Source: Bradyrhizobium sp. U87765 SZCCT0048
GTDB taxonomy: Bacteria > Pseudomonadota > Alphaproteobacteria > Rhizobiales > Xanthobacteraceae
Direction of reading: 5' to 3'
DNA: 64,000 nucleotides
NCBI RefSeq assembly: GCF_018131225.1
Contig: NZ_JAFCMM010000001.1
Location: forward strand, 2,108,001-2,172,000
Below are positions 1 through 7,901 of this stretch, in pieces (position 1 is the stretch's first letter; every line of letters starts with the position of its first letter). Made by a program: the position numbers and the translations under genes. The notes beneath the pieces are model-generated. The model was not told where the DNA came from and did no database searches. It was given only the letters and a program-made list of their open reading frames with translations.

Positions 1-398
1 AATCTTGCGCCGAACATCGGCAGCCCGCTCTTCGACTCCGTCGCGGAAGCTTCCATCTGCCAGACATCCCAATGCTCCGCCAAAAGACCATTAGAGATCC
101 TGACGATATCGATCGTAATCAACGCGCGCGGCTGACCGGTTCCGCTGTAGCGGCTCTGGAGAAAGACAAGATCTCCCTCGGCCGCAGCCAGGCCGCTTTC
201 GTGGCGATGCCCGGCGGGTAAGGCCCTGACCAGATCGAACAGCCCTTCCCGTCCGGGCGCAATGTGCGCACTATGCTGGACATAATCAGGCGACCAGTAG
301 GACTCGGCGGCCTTGTAGTCACGCTTGTTGAACAGGGTGTCGAAAGCCTCCATGACGAAGGCTTTCTTCTCTGCAGCCGAATTCAGATTTCCTGGCAT
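1..398 (-). CDS. SnoaL-like / NTF2-fold family protein (3' end outside window)
   Basis: An open frame starts at ATG 398-396 and runs without a stop off the left edge, giving about 132 visible residues beginning MPGNLNSAAEKKAFV. The pattern MEAFDTLFNKRDYKAAESYW, then YVQHSAHIAPGREGLFDLVR and an ending around LLAEHWDVWQ, is typical of the SnoaL-like nuclear-transport-factor-2 superfamily of small cone-shaped enzymes and binding proteins. The start lies 17 nt downstream of the stop of the molybdenum hydroxylase large subunit on the same strand, so it is probably the third gene of that operon. No specific substrate can be assigned. The missing C-terminus should be only a few residues, judging by the usual family length of about 130-150. 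Confidence 0.8.
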   Translation of the reverse strand, partial: MPGNLNSAAEKKAFVMEAFDTLFNKRDYKAAESYWSPDYVQHSAHIAPGREGLFDLVRALPAGHRHESGLAAAEGDLVFLQSRYSGTGQPRALITIDIVRISNGLLAEHWDVWQMEASATESKSGLPMFGAR

Positions 399-415
399 GT
401 GCAGCTCCGTCTTGC

Positions 416-2590
416 TCAAGCGGGCTGCTTCAGGGCGGCAGAATCGACCGGCATCTTGCGCAGGCGTTTTCCCGTGGCCGCAAAGATCGCATTGGCGATA
501 GCAGGGGTGATACCGGAGGTCCCGGTTTCGCCCATTCCGCCAGGGGGCTCCACGCTCTTGACGACGTGAACCTCGATCACCGGCGCCTCATTGAGGCGGA
601 TCATCTGATAAGTGTCGAAGTTTTCCTGCTCCACACGGCCGTTCTTCAGCGTGATCTCGCCGTAAAGCGCGGCGGTGGTGCCGAAAATGATTCCACTCTG
701 AAGCTGAGCCTGCACGGTGTCAGGATTGACGATGGTGCCGCAATCCATCGCACAGACCACCCGGCGAACGCGGACAGAACCGTCTTTTGCGACCTCCACT
801 TCCGCGACCTGCGCGAGATAGCTGCCGAAGGCGTATTGCAGCGAGACGCCGCGACCGACCCTTGGCGGCAGCGGCTGTCCCCAGCCCGCTTTCTCCGCAA
901 CGAGATCAAGCACGGCTTTCGCTCGTGGCGATTTTCCGAGCAGTGCGCGGCGATAGGCGACGGGGTCCTGCTTCGCGGCGGCGGCCAACTCATCGACAAA
1001 GCTCTCGACCACGAACACGTTGTGCGAGGGGCCGACGCTCCGCCAGAAGCCGGTCGTGACGACCTTGGGTTCGACGCGCGAAAATTCGACGTGCAGATTC
1101 GGAAAGTCGTAGACGAGATCGATCGCGCCCTCTGTCGAGTCCACGTCAAGGCCGTTCTTGAAGAACGGCGGCGCCCAGCGCGCGATCACCGAGGAGCCGG
1201 CGAAGTGGTTTTTCCAGGCAATGGGTAAGCCCTGCGCGTCCAGCCCGGCAGAGATGCGGTCGAACCAATACGGCCTATACAGATCGTGCTGGATATCTTC
1301 TTCCCGGGTCCACACGACCTTCACCGGGCCATCCACATGCTTGGCGATCTCCACCGCGCAGATCGCCCCATCAGGCTCAAGCCGGCGGCCGAAGCCGCCC
1401 CCGATCAGGTGGTTATGGATGATGACCTTCTCCACCGGAAGCCCGGCGATTTTCGCGGCCATCGCCTGCACACGCGTCACCGCCTGGTTACCGAGCCAGA
1501 TTTCGCATTCGTCCTTGCGAAGATGCACGGTGCAATTCATAGGCTCCATCGTGGCATGTGCCAGGAAAGGAAGCTGATAGATGGCTTCCACCTTGATGGC
1601 GGCGGAGGCCATTGCCTTGTCGACGTTCCCGACGGTCTGCGCTACCGACCCTTTACCGAGCGTCGCCTCAGCCAGTTCTTTCGCGACGTCTGCGGTCGAA
1701 AGCGCACTGTTCTCGCCGTCATCCCATTCGATCTTCAGGGCGGCGAGCCCCTTCTTCGCCGCCCCCATGTGGTCGGCTACAACGGCGACGGCGTCGTCGA
1801 GGCGGACCACCTGGCGGACACCTTTGATGGTCCTTGCTGCCGAGTCATCGAGGCTCTTCACGCGTCCGCCCGTCACCGGAGATTGCGCCAAGGTCGCGAT
1901 CTTGACGCCAGCAGGGCGCGCATCAATGCCGTATTGCGCCGTGCCGTCGACCTTTGATGGGCCGTCAAGCCGCTTCACCGGGGTGCCGATCAACTTGAAC
2001 TGGTCGGGAGATTTGAGCGTTACGTTCGCGGGAATCGGCAGTTTTGCTGCTTCGGCCGCCAGCTCGCCGTATTTCAGCTTCCGGCCGGTCGGCTGATGCA
2101 CCACTTGACCGTCCTGCGCGCGGCATACCTTAGCATCGACACCCCAACGTTTGGCCGCAGCCGCGACCAGCATGGTTCGCGCCGTCGCGCCGGCCTGGCG
2201 CATCGGCATCCATCCCCCGCGCATTGCGTTTGAGTTACCGGTGGCCTGCACGCCGAGCAGCGGATTGGCATAGAGCTTTTCGTTGGGTGGCGCGTGATCG
2301 AGCCGCACCTGGCTCAGGCTCACCTCGAGCTCCTCAGCGATCAACATCGGAATCGAGGTATAGGTGCCCTGCCCCATCTCGACATAGGGCATGATAAGCA
2401 CGACCTGCCCGTCGCTACCGATCTGAATGAAGGCGTTTGGCGCGAATGCTTCCGTCGACGCTTCGCTCGAGCCAAGCGGGAGACTCAGACTCAACACCAT
2501 CCCGCTGCCGATGGCAGCGCTGGTCAAGAGAAAGCTGCGCCGGGAAAAATCGGTACCCTGGGGGCGGGAAGTTGCACGATCGCGGATCAT
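416..2590 (-). CDS. Molybdopterin-binding aldehyde oxidase/xanthine dehydrogenase family large subunit (IorB-like)
   Basis: A 724-residue protein of the isoquinoline 1-oxidoreductase beta-subunit type, the catalytic molybdenum-cofactor subunit of periplasmic hydroxylases. The N-terminus carries a twin-arginine signal (FSRRSFLLTS, residues 15-24) followed by a hydrophobic stretch, so export folded with cofactor is expected. Cofactor-binding signatures are the glycine-rich GGGFGRRLEPDGAICAVE in the middle and PPGGMGETGTSGI near the C-terminus; the Glu in GMGET is the expected catalytic base of this family. The start is 2 nt after the stop of the [2Fe-2S] subunit, so the two are co-transcribed. 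The substrate is unknown: paralogues oxidise N-heterocycles or aldehydes. No cytochrome c subunit, seen in some relatives, is visible next to it. Confidence 0.93.
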   Translation of the reverse strand: MIRDRATSRPQGTDFSRRSFLLTSAAIGSGMVLSLSLPLGSSEASTEAFAPNAFIQIGSDGQVVLIMPYVEMGQGTYTSIPMLIAEELEVSLSQVRLDHAPPNEKLYANPLLGVQATGNSNAMRGGWMPMRQAGATARTMLVAAAAKRWGVDAKVCRAQDGQVVHQPTGRKLKYGELAAEAAKLPIPANVTLKSPDQFKLIGTPVKRLDGPSKVDGTAQYGIDARPAGVKIATLAQSPVTGGRVKSLDDSAARTIKGVRQVVRLDDAVAVVADHMGAAKKGLAALKIEWDDGENSALSTADVAKELAEATLGKGSVAQTVGNVDKAMASAAIKVEAIYQLPFLAHATMEPMNCTVHLRKDECEIWLGNQAVTRVQAMAAKIAGLPVEKVIIHNHLIGGGFGRRLEPDGAICAVEIAKHVDGPVKVVWTREEDIQHDLYRPYWFDRISAGLDAQGLPIAWKNHFAGSSVIARWAPPFFKNGLDVDSTEGAIDLVYDFPNLHVEFSRVEPKVVTTGFWRSVGPSHNVFVVESFVDELAAAAKQDPVAYRRALLGKSPRAKAVLDLVAEKAGWGQPLPPRVGRGVSLQYAFGSYLAQVAEVEVAKDGSVRVRRVVCAMDCGTIVNPDTVQAQLQSGIIFGTTAALYGEITLKNGRVEQENFDTYQMIRLNEAPVIEVHVVKSVEPPGGMGETGTSGITPAIANAIFAATGKRLRKMPVDSAALKQPA

Positions 2591-2592
2591 GA

Positions 2593-3063
2593 CTAGCCGT
2601 CCTTTCCGTTGGTCTGCGCGGCAAGCTTAATGGCCTCGCGGATTCGCACATACGTTCCGCAGCGGCAGATATTGCCGCTCATCGCATCGTCGATGTCAGC
2701 ATCGCTTGGATGCGGGTTGCCGGCCAGCAACGCCGATGCCGACATGATCTGACCGGATTGGCAGTAACCGCATTGTGCGACCTCCCGGTCGAGCCACGCT
2801 TTTTGGATCTTGGCGCCCGAAGGTGTGGCGCCTACCGCCTCGATCGTCGTCACTTGCGAGGTGCCGATGCTGTCGATCGTGGTGACGCAGGATCGAACCG
2901 GGGAGCCGTCAACATGCACTGTGCATGCGCCGCACAGCGCCATGCCGCAGCCAAATTTCGTGCCCGTCATTCCGAGCACGTCGCGCAAGACCCAAAGCAG
3001 CGGCGTGTCGCCATCGACATCGACGCTGCGGGTGTTTCCGTTGATTTTGACGGTATAAGCCAT
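2593..3063 (-). CDS. (2Fe-2S)-binding small subunit of molybdenum hydroxylase (IorA-like)
   Basis: A 156-residue protein with the two expected [2Fe-2S] clusters. The N-terminal plant-ferredoxin-type motif is [15 protein letters not shown] with an upstream Cys ([11 protein letters not shown]), and the C-terminal helical domain carries [10 protein letters not shown] and [15 protein letters not shown]. It transfers electrons from the Mo subunit encoded immediately downstream (2-nt gap), and the pair forms the minimal IorA/IorB two-subunit layout. Length matches the family (about 150-160). The gene is the first of the run, so its promoter should lie between 3064 and 3213. The small subunit has no signal of its own and would be carried out by the Tat signal of the large subunit (known behaviour of the family, not shown here). 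Confidence 0.95.
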   Translation of the reverse strand: MAYTVKINGNTRSVDVDGDTPLLWVLRDVLGMTGTKFGCGMALCGACTVHVDGSPVRSCVTTIDSIGTSQVTTIEAVGATPSGAKIQKAWLDREVAQCGYCQSGQIMSASALLAGNPHPSDADIDDAMSGNICRCGTYVRIREAIKLAAQTNGKDG

Positions 3064-3213
3064 GCCTTATCCTTCCGTTTCCAGCGCGTGACGTGACAGC
3101 CTCGCGCCGCGCAATGTTCCGGAAGAGCGTACAGTGGAATGCCGCAGCATCCAGACCGGCGGAGTTCTTGTCACTCCGGACAGGAATGTCCGAGGACGAA
3201 CATTGTTTTGTCT

Positions 3214-3642
3214 CTAAACAGAACTTTTGGTACCGCGCGAGCTATGATCGCCTCCGAGGGCGCCGGTAACGAACTGGGCTTCGCCAAGTCCGAACGACCA
3301 ATCTTCGTCTGTGTTTTGAACGAGCGAAACGATCAGGTCTTGCGGGTTAAGGCCACATTTCATCTTCAGCTGGTGGCAAAGCTGCCGATAAAAAGCTAAC
3401 TTCTGGTCTTTCGATCGTGGCCGCGTAACGACTTGCAGCACGACAACGTTTTTAGAACGGTCCAGACCCAGGCCAGTGTCCTGAACGAGGAAGTGCTCAG
3501 TTTTGTGTTGATGGACGATCTGGTACCGGTCTCGAAGCGGCACACCGAAAACCTCCACCAGGACTTCATGCACGGCATCGAGCAACGCCTTCACTTCTGT
3601 GGCTGAACGCCCTTCAAGTAGATCGAAGCGCAGCAATGGCAT
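3214..3642 (-). CDS. Tautomerase-family protein
   Basis: A 142-residue protein starting MPLLRFDLLEGRSATEVKAL. The Pro right after the initiator Met would become the N-terminal catalytic Pro1 after Met removal, the hallmark of the tautomerase/MIF superfamily. The VLVEVFGVPLRDRYQIVHQH segment and the duplicated beta-alpha-beta length (about 140 rather than 60-70 residues) fit the larger tautomerase subfamily (Tautomerase_2 type). It lies 150 nt upstream of the molybdenum hydroxylase small subunit on the same strand and could belong to the same catabolic or detoxification unit, but the gap allows a separate promoter. The substrate is unknown. Confidence 0.85.
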   Translation of the reverse strand: MPLLRFDLLEGRSATEVKALLDAVHEVLVEVFGVPLRDRYQIVHQHKTEHFLVQDTGLGLDRSKNVVVLQVVTRPRSKDQKLAFYRQLCHQLKMKCGLNPQDLIVSLVQNTDEDWSFGLGEAQFVTGALGGDHSSRGTKSSV

Positions 3643-3873
3643 TTTATGCTCCTAATTGCCGTCGAACCGGCGGCGGTATTTCCCCATCTGGTTTTACGCG
3701 GGCTTCTTTCCCGGAAGAACAGCGCCAGCTTCCTTACAATTCGGACAGTTTGGTCCAACGTTCGGCCGAGCAAAATGTAACCTACGAGTCATTTTTGACA
3801 ATTTGATCGGGGATTATCGGCAGGTCGATGTCCGCTCTACCCCGTAGTTCAAACTCCGACTGGAGGGACAATC

Positions 3874-4242
3874 ATGCGCTACGAACTCAATGAGTCTGAA
3901 TGGACTGCCATTAAGCCGATGCTGCCAAACAAGCCGCGTGGCATTCGCAGGGTAAACGATCGACGTGTCCTCATAGACGCGCTTGCCGCGGCCCACGATG
4001 CCGCGGTGCAGATGATCGATACTTCGATTGTCCGCGTGCACCAGCATGGAGCCTGCATCACCAGGAACCAGTGCGAATCATCAATGGGAAGGTCACGAGG
4101 CGGCTTGACGAGAAAATCCATGCGGTCGTCGATAGCAATGGTCTCCCAGTGCGGCTGGCGCTGAGCCCCGTTGAGGTGGACGACGTTCGACTTGCCGGAA
4201 AACTGCTGTCTCGGCTCAAATCTGGATCAATGCTGCTGACCT
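3874..4242 (+). pseudogene. Degraded IS5-family transposase
   Basis: The frame from 3874 encodes MRYELNESEWTAIKPMLPNK, the usual N-terminus of IS5-group transposases, up to NDRRVL. About 40 codons are then missing and the frame continues directly at DALAAAHDAAVQMIDTSIVR, which carries the first Asp of the DDE triad. Near 4115-4120 a one-base loss shifts the frame: MGRSRGGLTRK continues in the next frame as KIHAVVDSNGLPVRLALSP up to SGSMLL at about 4242. Everything beyond, including the remaining catalytic residues, is gone. It therefore has an internal deletion, a frameshift and a lost C-terminus, and is not functional. Terminal inverted repeats were not recognised. Confidence 0.85.
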
Positions 4243-4338
4243 GCTCCCCGAGTTGCCCTCGTTTATAAGGAGATTCAGTTCTGGCTTTGGTCCGCCCCCG
4301 TTCTTTGGACCGCCCGAAGATTCAGTTTCGGGCCTTTG

Positions 4339-4656
4339 TCACGATGACGGGCTGGGTGCGTCATCGGGACGTTTCAACGCAATCGGGCACTTGTTGCCGA
4401 TTGCTCCGTGTGGGCGATCTTCGTTGTAGTATCTGCGCAATTCCTCCATTTTCATCCGCGCGTCGTCAAGTGTCAGGAACTAGTGGGCGTTCAGGTATTC
4501 CGCCCGGAACCGCCCATTGAACGCCTCGATGAACGCATTGTCGGTCGGCTTGCCGGGCCGCGAGAAGTCGAGCGTGACGCCCCGGGCGTATGCCCACAGG
4601 TCCATGTCGCGGGAGACGAACTCGCCCTGGTCGACAGGGATCGTCTTCGGATACCT
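4339..4656 (-). pseudogene. IS3-family transposase (OrfB) C-terminal remnant with internal stop
   Basis: Reading leftwards from about 4656, VDQGEFVSRDMDLWAYARG, then FSRPGKPTDNAFIEAFNGRF, then EYLNAH is the end of an rve-type integrase core of IS3 OrfB (second Asp and final Glu region). A TAG at about 4492 replaces the Trp expected after NAH, after which the same frame continues FLTLDDARMKMEELRRYYN and EDRPHGAIGNK to a TGA at 4339-4341. The N-terminal two thirds of the transposase and OrfA are absent; the join to hxlR DNA lies between 4656 and 4728. This is a dead IS fragment, and with the IS5 fragment it marks an insertion-prone patch. Confidence 0.85.
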
Positions 4657-4727
4657 GCGGCTAAAAATCGGAAAGAGTGAACGCGAGCTTGCTTCGCCAG
4701 CCGGGTCATCTCCTGCGATTCTCGTAG

Positions 4728-5123
4728 TTAACTCTGGTCGTATCTGCCCTGCGCTCGCCTGACTTGCTCCCAATTGTCCTTCGCCCAGTCGACCAAGCCT
4801 TGTGTCGGGCGCAGCAGGCTCTTTCCCAGGTCGGTAATCTCGTATTCGACGCGAGGCGGCACCTTGGGAAACACCTCGCGTATCGCCAGCCCGTCGCGTT
4901 CTAGATTCTTCAAGGTGCTGGACAGCATACGCTGCGAAATCCCGGGTACGGCGCGTTCGAGCTCTGAAAACCGTGCACGCCCGCCGAGCAGGTCGAGCGA
5001 GAGCACGACGAAGATCGTCCACTTGTCGCCGATCTTGGTCAGCAACTCGCGGACCGCCAGAGGGTCAGAGCTCCTGCAGATCGCCGCGGGATCCAGCTGT
5101 CGGATCGGGTTCGGCTTGCCCAT
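4728..5123 (-). CDS. HxlR-family winged-helix transcriptional regulator
   Basis: A 131-residue protein with the HxlR core: LLTKIGDKWTIFVVLSL, the recognition segment FSELERAVPGISQRMLSSTL, and a wing ending VEYEITDLGKSL. One Cys (residue 16, AAICRSS) sits just before the helix that begins the domain; in YodB-type HxlR regulators an N-terminal Cys senses quinones or diamide, so a redox-sensing role is a reasonable inference. It is divergent from the SnoaL-like/azoreductase pair at 5237-6287, 113 nt away, which it very likely controls. A perfect dyad lies right against its start codon (see 5125-5142). The C-terminus ends next to IS3 debris but the domain appears complete. Confidence 0.92.
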   Translation of the reverse strand: MGKPNPIRQLDPAAICRSSDPLAVRELLTKIGDKWTIFVVLSLDLLGGRARFSELERAVPGISQRMLSSTLKNLERDGLAIREVFPKVPPRVEYEITDLGKSLLRPTQGLVDWAKDNWEQVRRAQGRYDQS

Positions 5124-5124
5124 G

Positions 5125-5142
5125 ACTTACCTCAACGTAAGT
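5125..5142. promoter_or_regulatory. Candidate HxlR operator (ACTTAC-N6-GTAAGT)
   Basis: A perfect inverted repeat with 6-bp arms ACTTAC and GTAAGT around CTCAAC begins one base upstream of the hxlR start codon, in the divergent region shared with the SnoaL-azoreductase pair. ACTTAC/GTAAGT dyads are typical of HxlR-type operators. The position suggests autorepression as well as control of the divergent genes. Binding is inferred, not shown. Confidence 0.6.
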
Positions 5143-5236
5143 GACTGATCTCAAAGTGCCTCCTTCTGCGAAGAAAGCTTCCGATTTATATGCAGCTCTC
5201 ATTCGGTAAGCAATTTTTCAGCTCAAGGAAAGCCAG

Positions 5237-5674
5237 ATGGTCAGTTCGAAATATGCCGCCTATGCGCCAGCCGCCGCCTACTTCGATCTGGTCCGGGTCG
5301 CGCTCAGCGACCTCGTCGACGGCGAGCACTTCTTCGACACCCTCAATAGCGAGACGATCTACGAGGTGCTCTATGAGGTACCAGGCTGGCCGCGCATCAT
5401 CACTGGTCGAACCGACCTGATGGCGGCGTTCAAGGGCTATGTCGGCGCCGTCGCTCTGCAGGCCACGGACAAGCTAGTGGTCCACAAGGCCGACGACGGC
5501 CGTGTCATCGTCATCGAATACGAGGTCCACGGGACGATCCTCGCCACCGGCGTCCAGTACGACAACCGCTTTTGCTCAATCGTCCGGATTGAGAACCGTA
5601 AAATCGCGCATTGGCGGGACTACATGGACTCGCTCGCGGCCTGGAACGCGTTGACGGCGCAGGCACGGGGCTGA
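5237..5674 (+). CDS. SnoaL-like / NTF2-fold protein
   Basis: A 145-residue protein beginning MVSSKYAAYAPAAAYFDLVR. The middle segment YEVLYEVPGWPRIITGRTDL and the end IVRIENRKIAHWRDYMDSLA match the SnoaL-like NTF2 superfamily: helical N-terminus, then a curved sheet whose last strand contains KIAHWRDY. The start is supported by AAGGA at 5225-5229, 7 nt before the ATG. The stop is 4 nt before the azoreductase start, so the two are co-transcribed and probably under the divergent HxlR regulator. Such proteins are often small isomerases or ligand binders in detoxification operons; the substrate is unknown. Confidence 0.88.
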   Translation: MVSSKYAAYAPAAAYFDLVRVALSDLVDGEHFFDTLNSETIYEVLYEVPGWPRIITGRTDLMAAFKGYVGAVALQATDKLVVHKADDGRVIVIEYEVHGTILATGVQYDNRFCSIVRIENRKIAHWRDYMDSLAAWNALTAQARG

Positions 5675-5678
5675 CGCC

Positions 5679-6287
5679 ATGAAACAGATCCTCATGATCG
5701 AAGTAAGCCCGAGAGGGACGGACTCGGCGAGCCGCGCCGTCGCCAACACGCTCGCTGCGCGACTTGCCGCCCGTTATCCCTCGGCCAGGCTCGTCCGCCG
5801 CGATCTGGCGGCCGAGGCATTGCCCCACCTGGACGGGACGACGCTTCGCGCCATCACCACCAGGGATCCGGCCGAAACGGAGCGCCTGAGGGTCTTAGCT
5901 CGCCGATCCGACGAGCTGACTGACGAGCTCCTGGCAAGCGACCTTCTCGTGATCGCGACCCCGATGTGGAATTTCGGGATTCCCTCGGCGCTCAAAGCCT
6001 GGATCGACTTGGTCGTGCGACCTGGCCGGACCTTCCAATATGCCGATGGCAGCGCCCTCGGCCTGGCGAAGGACAAGAATGCCATCCTGGTTCTGGCTTC
6101 GGGCGGCGTTTTCACGGAAGGCCCGTGGCGGCCTTGGGACTACGTGGAGCCCTATCTGCGCCGGATCCTCGGCTTCATCGGCATCACGGATGTACAGACC
6201 GTTCGGGTCGAGGGAACGAACATCCCGAGCCTGGCGATCGGGGCCGTGTCGAGGGCGACGGAAGCCGTGGAGACGCTTGCCCTGTAG
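5679..6287 (+). CDS. azoR: FMN-dependent NAD(P)H azoreductase (AzoR-like)
   Basis: A 202-residue flavodoxin-like quinone/azo reductase, close to the usual family length of about 200. The FMN phosphate-binding start is EVSPRGTDSASRAVANTL, and the signature PMWNFGIPSALKAWIDLVVR with GRTFQY follows at residues about 95-120. It uses NAD(P)H to reduce quinones by two electrons, and azo dyes as a side reaction, on the cytoplasmic side. It is the second gene after the SnoaL-like protein (4-nt gap). A divergent HxlR regulator with an N-terminal Cys fits the known YodB-AzoR logic in Bacillus, where quinone stress relieves repression; applying that here is inference. Confidence 0.92.
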   Translation: MKQILMIEVSPRGTDSASRAVANTLAARLAARYPSARLVRRDLAAEALPHLDGTTLRAITTRDPAETERLRVLARRSDELTDELLASDLLVIATPMWNFGIPSALKAWIDLVVRPGRTFQYADGSALGLAKDKNAILVLASGGVFTEGPWRPWDYVEPYLRRILGFIGITDVQTVRVEGTNIPSLAIGAVSRATEAVETLAL

Positions 6288-7237
6288 TCCGCGCTGTTCG
6301 GCTGAGCAGAATCGTCCGGTTTAAACTCTAGAATGACTCGAACTTCAGGTGGCGCGACCCAAAAAGGTCTTAGGCCTGCGATCGCAGTCAGACGAGCGTT
6401 TTCGCACAGCCGCCCTGCAACGCGCCCTGAGAGTGAAAGAGCAGCCGGGATTTCCGTGACGGGTTGAGTGTCGAGAGAGCCTCTCGGCGCCCGTCATGGA
6501 ATCTCCGCAGGGAAGTGAGATGGAGGATGACGAGGCTGAGCAAGCCCATCGGCGGGCGAATCATACCGCAAGATCGCCCAACTTAATCCACTTCGCAGTT
6601 AAGCGCGGCAATTCGCCGCTCAATTTTGGGAGGCCAGCGAGCCAGCAATAGAGCGCGGACACTCGACCTTGTCGGCCGTCCAAGCCGCGACGTTCTGCTG
6701 AATGCAATCGTCCAACAAATGGGCCGTCAACGGGACCTCGGACCGCTGCTCTCTCTGCCGTGACAAGAATGATATCGAGTACCGCCTTGATTACAGCAGT
6801 TTAGAGCAGCCAGGCCGCCGCACGCACACCGGAACTAAGAGATATCGCGCCGATGAAGGTACGTCATTCGGAATGAGGAGCCTAGCAAGGGCGACCTGGT
6901 GCCTCCCGAACTGCGGCCTGATACCGACATTCGACTAACCCGAGCCATCAGAGCGCCAATGCAATGTCACGCTCGATCGACTGTTTGTTCCCTGGAAGCA
7001 CGATGGGAAGGCTAGCGCGTCTGCAGCAGACCTTAACTGATAAGAAAAAACGAATTTGCTTATCAGTGCGCTGACTGACTCCATTTCTTCGAAAACCTTA
7101 TCGGTCACCAACTGACTCCAGCTCAGCAAGAACATGATAACTAGCGCGGCCAGCTCACTCACCGATAGCGATAAGCTTGCGACTTACGCCGACCGATTCA
7201 GTATTCATATCCGCCGATTGAACGGCAGTACCGCCCC
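6288..7237. other. Gene-poor accessory stretch
   Basis: About 950 nt between azoR and the integrase remnant. Base composition is visibly less GC-rich than the chromosomal genes that follow, and short frames here show no recognisable family. The only structure seen is the inverted repeat at 7036-7067. It is most likely decayed mobile-element DNA. Confidence 0.5.
7036..7067. repeat. Perfect 9-bp inverted repeat with A-rich loop
   Basis: Arms ACTGATAAG (7036-7044) and CTTATCAGT (7059-7067) flank a 14-nt A/T-rich loop. It is a hairpin or operator-like site about 170 nt upstream of the integrase remnant. It could be an old promoter/operator or recombinase site; no protein partner can be named. 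Confidence 0.45.
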
Positions 7238-7731
7238 ACAACCGCCACCGAGGGCAAGTCATACGTCGATCTTGATCGCGGCATCTTCTACCGCCTGGCT
7301 ATTGGCCGACGAATGACGAAGAAGCGGCAACCACCAGCGCCTTTGCCGCCAAGATTGCTCGCTCATATGCGGCGGTGGCGCGACCGCGGCCTGATCAGAC
7401 AACATTTCATCGAATTCAACGGCAATGCCGTCAGTTCGGTCCAAAGGGGGGGCGGAGCGCGGTAAGGCTCGCCGGCCTGGACAACAAGGTGACACCGCAC
7501 ACCCTGCGGCATACCGCGGCGACCTTGCTGATGCAGCGTGCTGCTCCGGCCTGGGAAGCCGCCGGCTACCTCGGCATGTCGGTTGAAACCTTGCAGAAGG
7601 TTTACGGTCACCACCACCCGGACTTCATGCAGGGCGCAGTGGCAGTCATCACATCAAAGCCCCAACACGTTTCGGTGGTTGAAACGCTGATCAGGCTGAA
7701 TGGTGAGCGGGAAGACAGGCAAAAAAGCCAA
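7238..7731 (+). pseudogene. Frameshifted tyrosine recombinase (phage-type integrase) C-terminal half
   Basis: Frame one reads GKSYVDLDRGIFYRLAIGRR, then KKRQPPAPLPPRLLAHMRRW and a segment ending HFIEFNGNAVSSV, stopping at a TAA near 7472. The same protein resumes in another frame as SAVRLAGLDNKVTPHTLRHT, then LGMSVETLQKVYGHHHPDFM. HTLRHTAAT holds the conserved His-x-x-Arg of tyrosine recombinases and the GHHHPDF region lies where the catalytic Tyr segment belongs. The N-terminal half was not found, and a small indel in a G-rich run (7445-7453) caused the shift. The frame runs on into the tRNA-Pro gene, so the integrase lies directly against the 3' end of the tRNA, the classic layout of an integrated element. 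Confidence 0.85.
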
Positions 7732-7739
7732 AGAAACCA

Positions 7740-7816
7740 TGGTCGGAGTGGTAGGATTTGAACCTACGACCCCTGCGTCCCGAACGCAGTGCTCTACCGG
7801 GCTGAGCCACACTCCG
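7740..7816 (-). tRNA. tRNA-Pro (anticodon CGG)
   Basis: On the minus strand a 77-nt cloverleaf folds completely. The acceptor stem is CGGAGUG/CACUCCG with discriminator A and an encoded CCA at 7742-7740; the D stem is GCUC/GAGC; the anticodon stem is CUGCG/CGCAG with loop UUCGGGA, giving anticodon CGG for proline codon CCG; the T arm is GUAGG-UUCGAAU-CCUAC. The integrase remnant lies immediately beyond its 3' end, so this gene is the probable attachment site of the adjoining accessory region. Confidence 0.97.
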
Positions 7817-7901
7817 ACTAGGAGGCGGCGTTATAGCCAAGGGTTTCGCAGACCGCAAGAACTGCTATTGAAGAAAAATCTTCAGCTAAAACACTTCCAT
7901 A

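Noticed and set aside
6702..6938. 78-residue frame in the gene-poor island stretch
   Set aside because: No recognisable domain and irregular composition; in decayed DNA such frames arise by chance.
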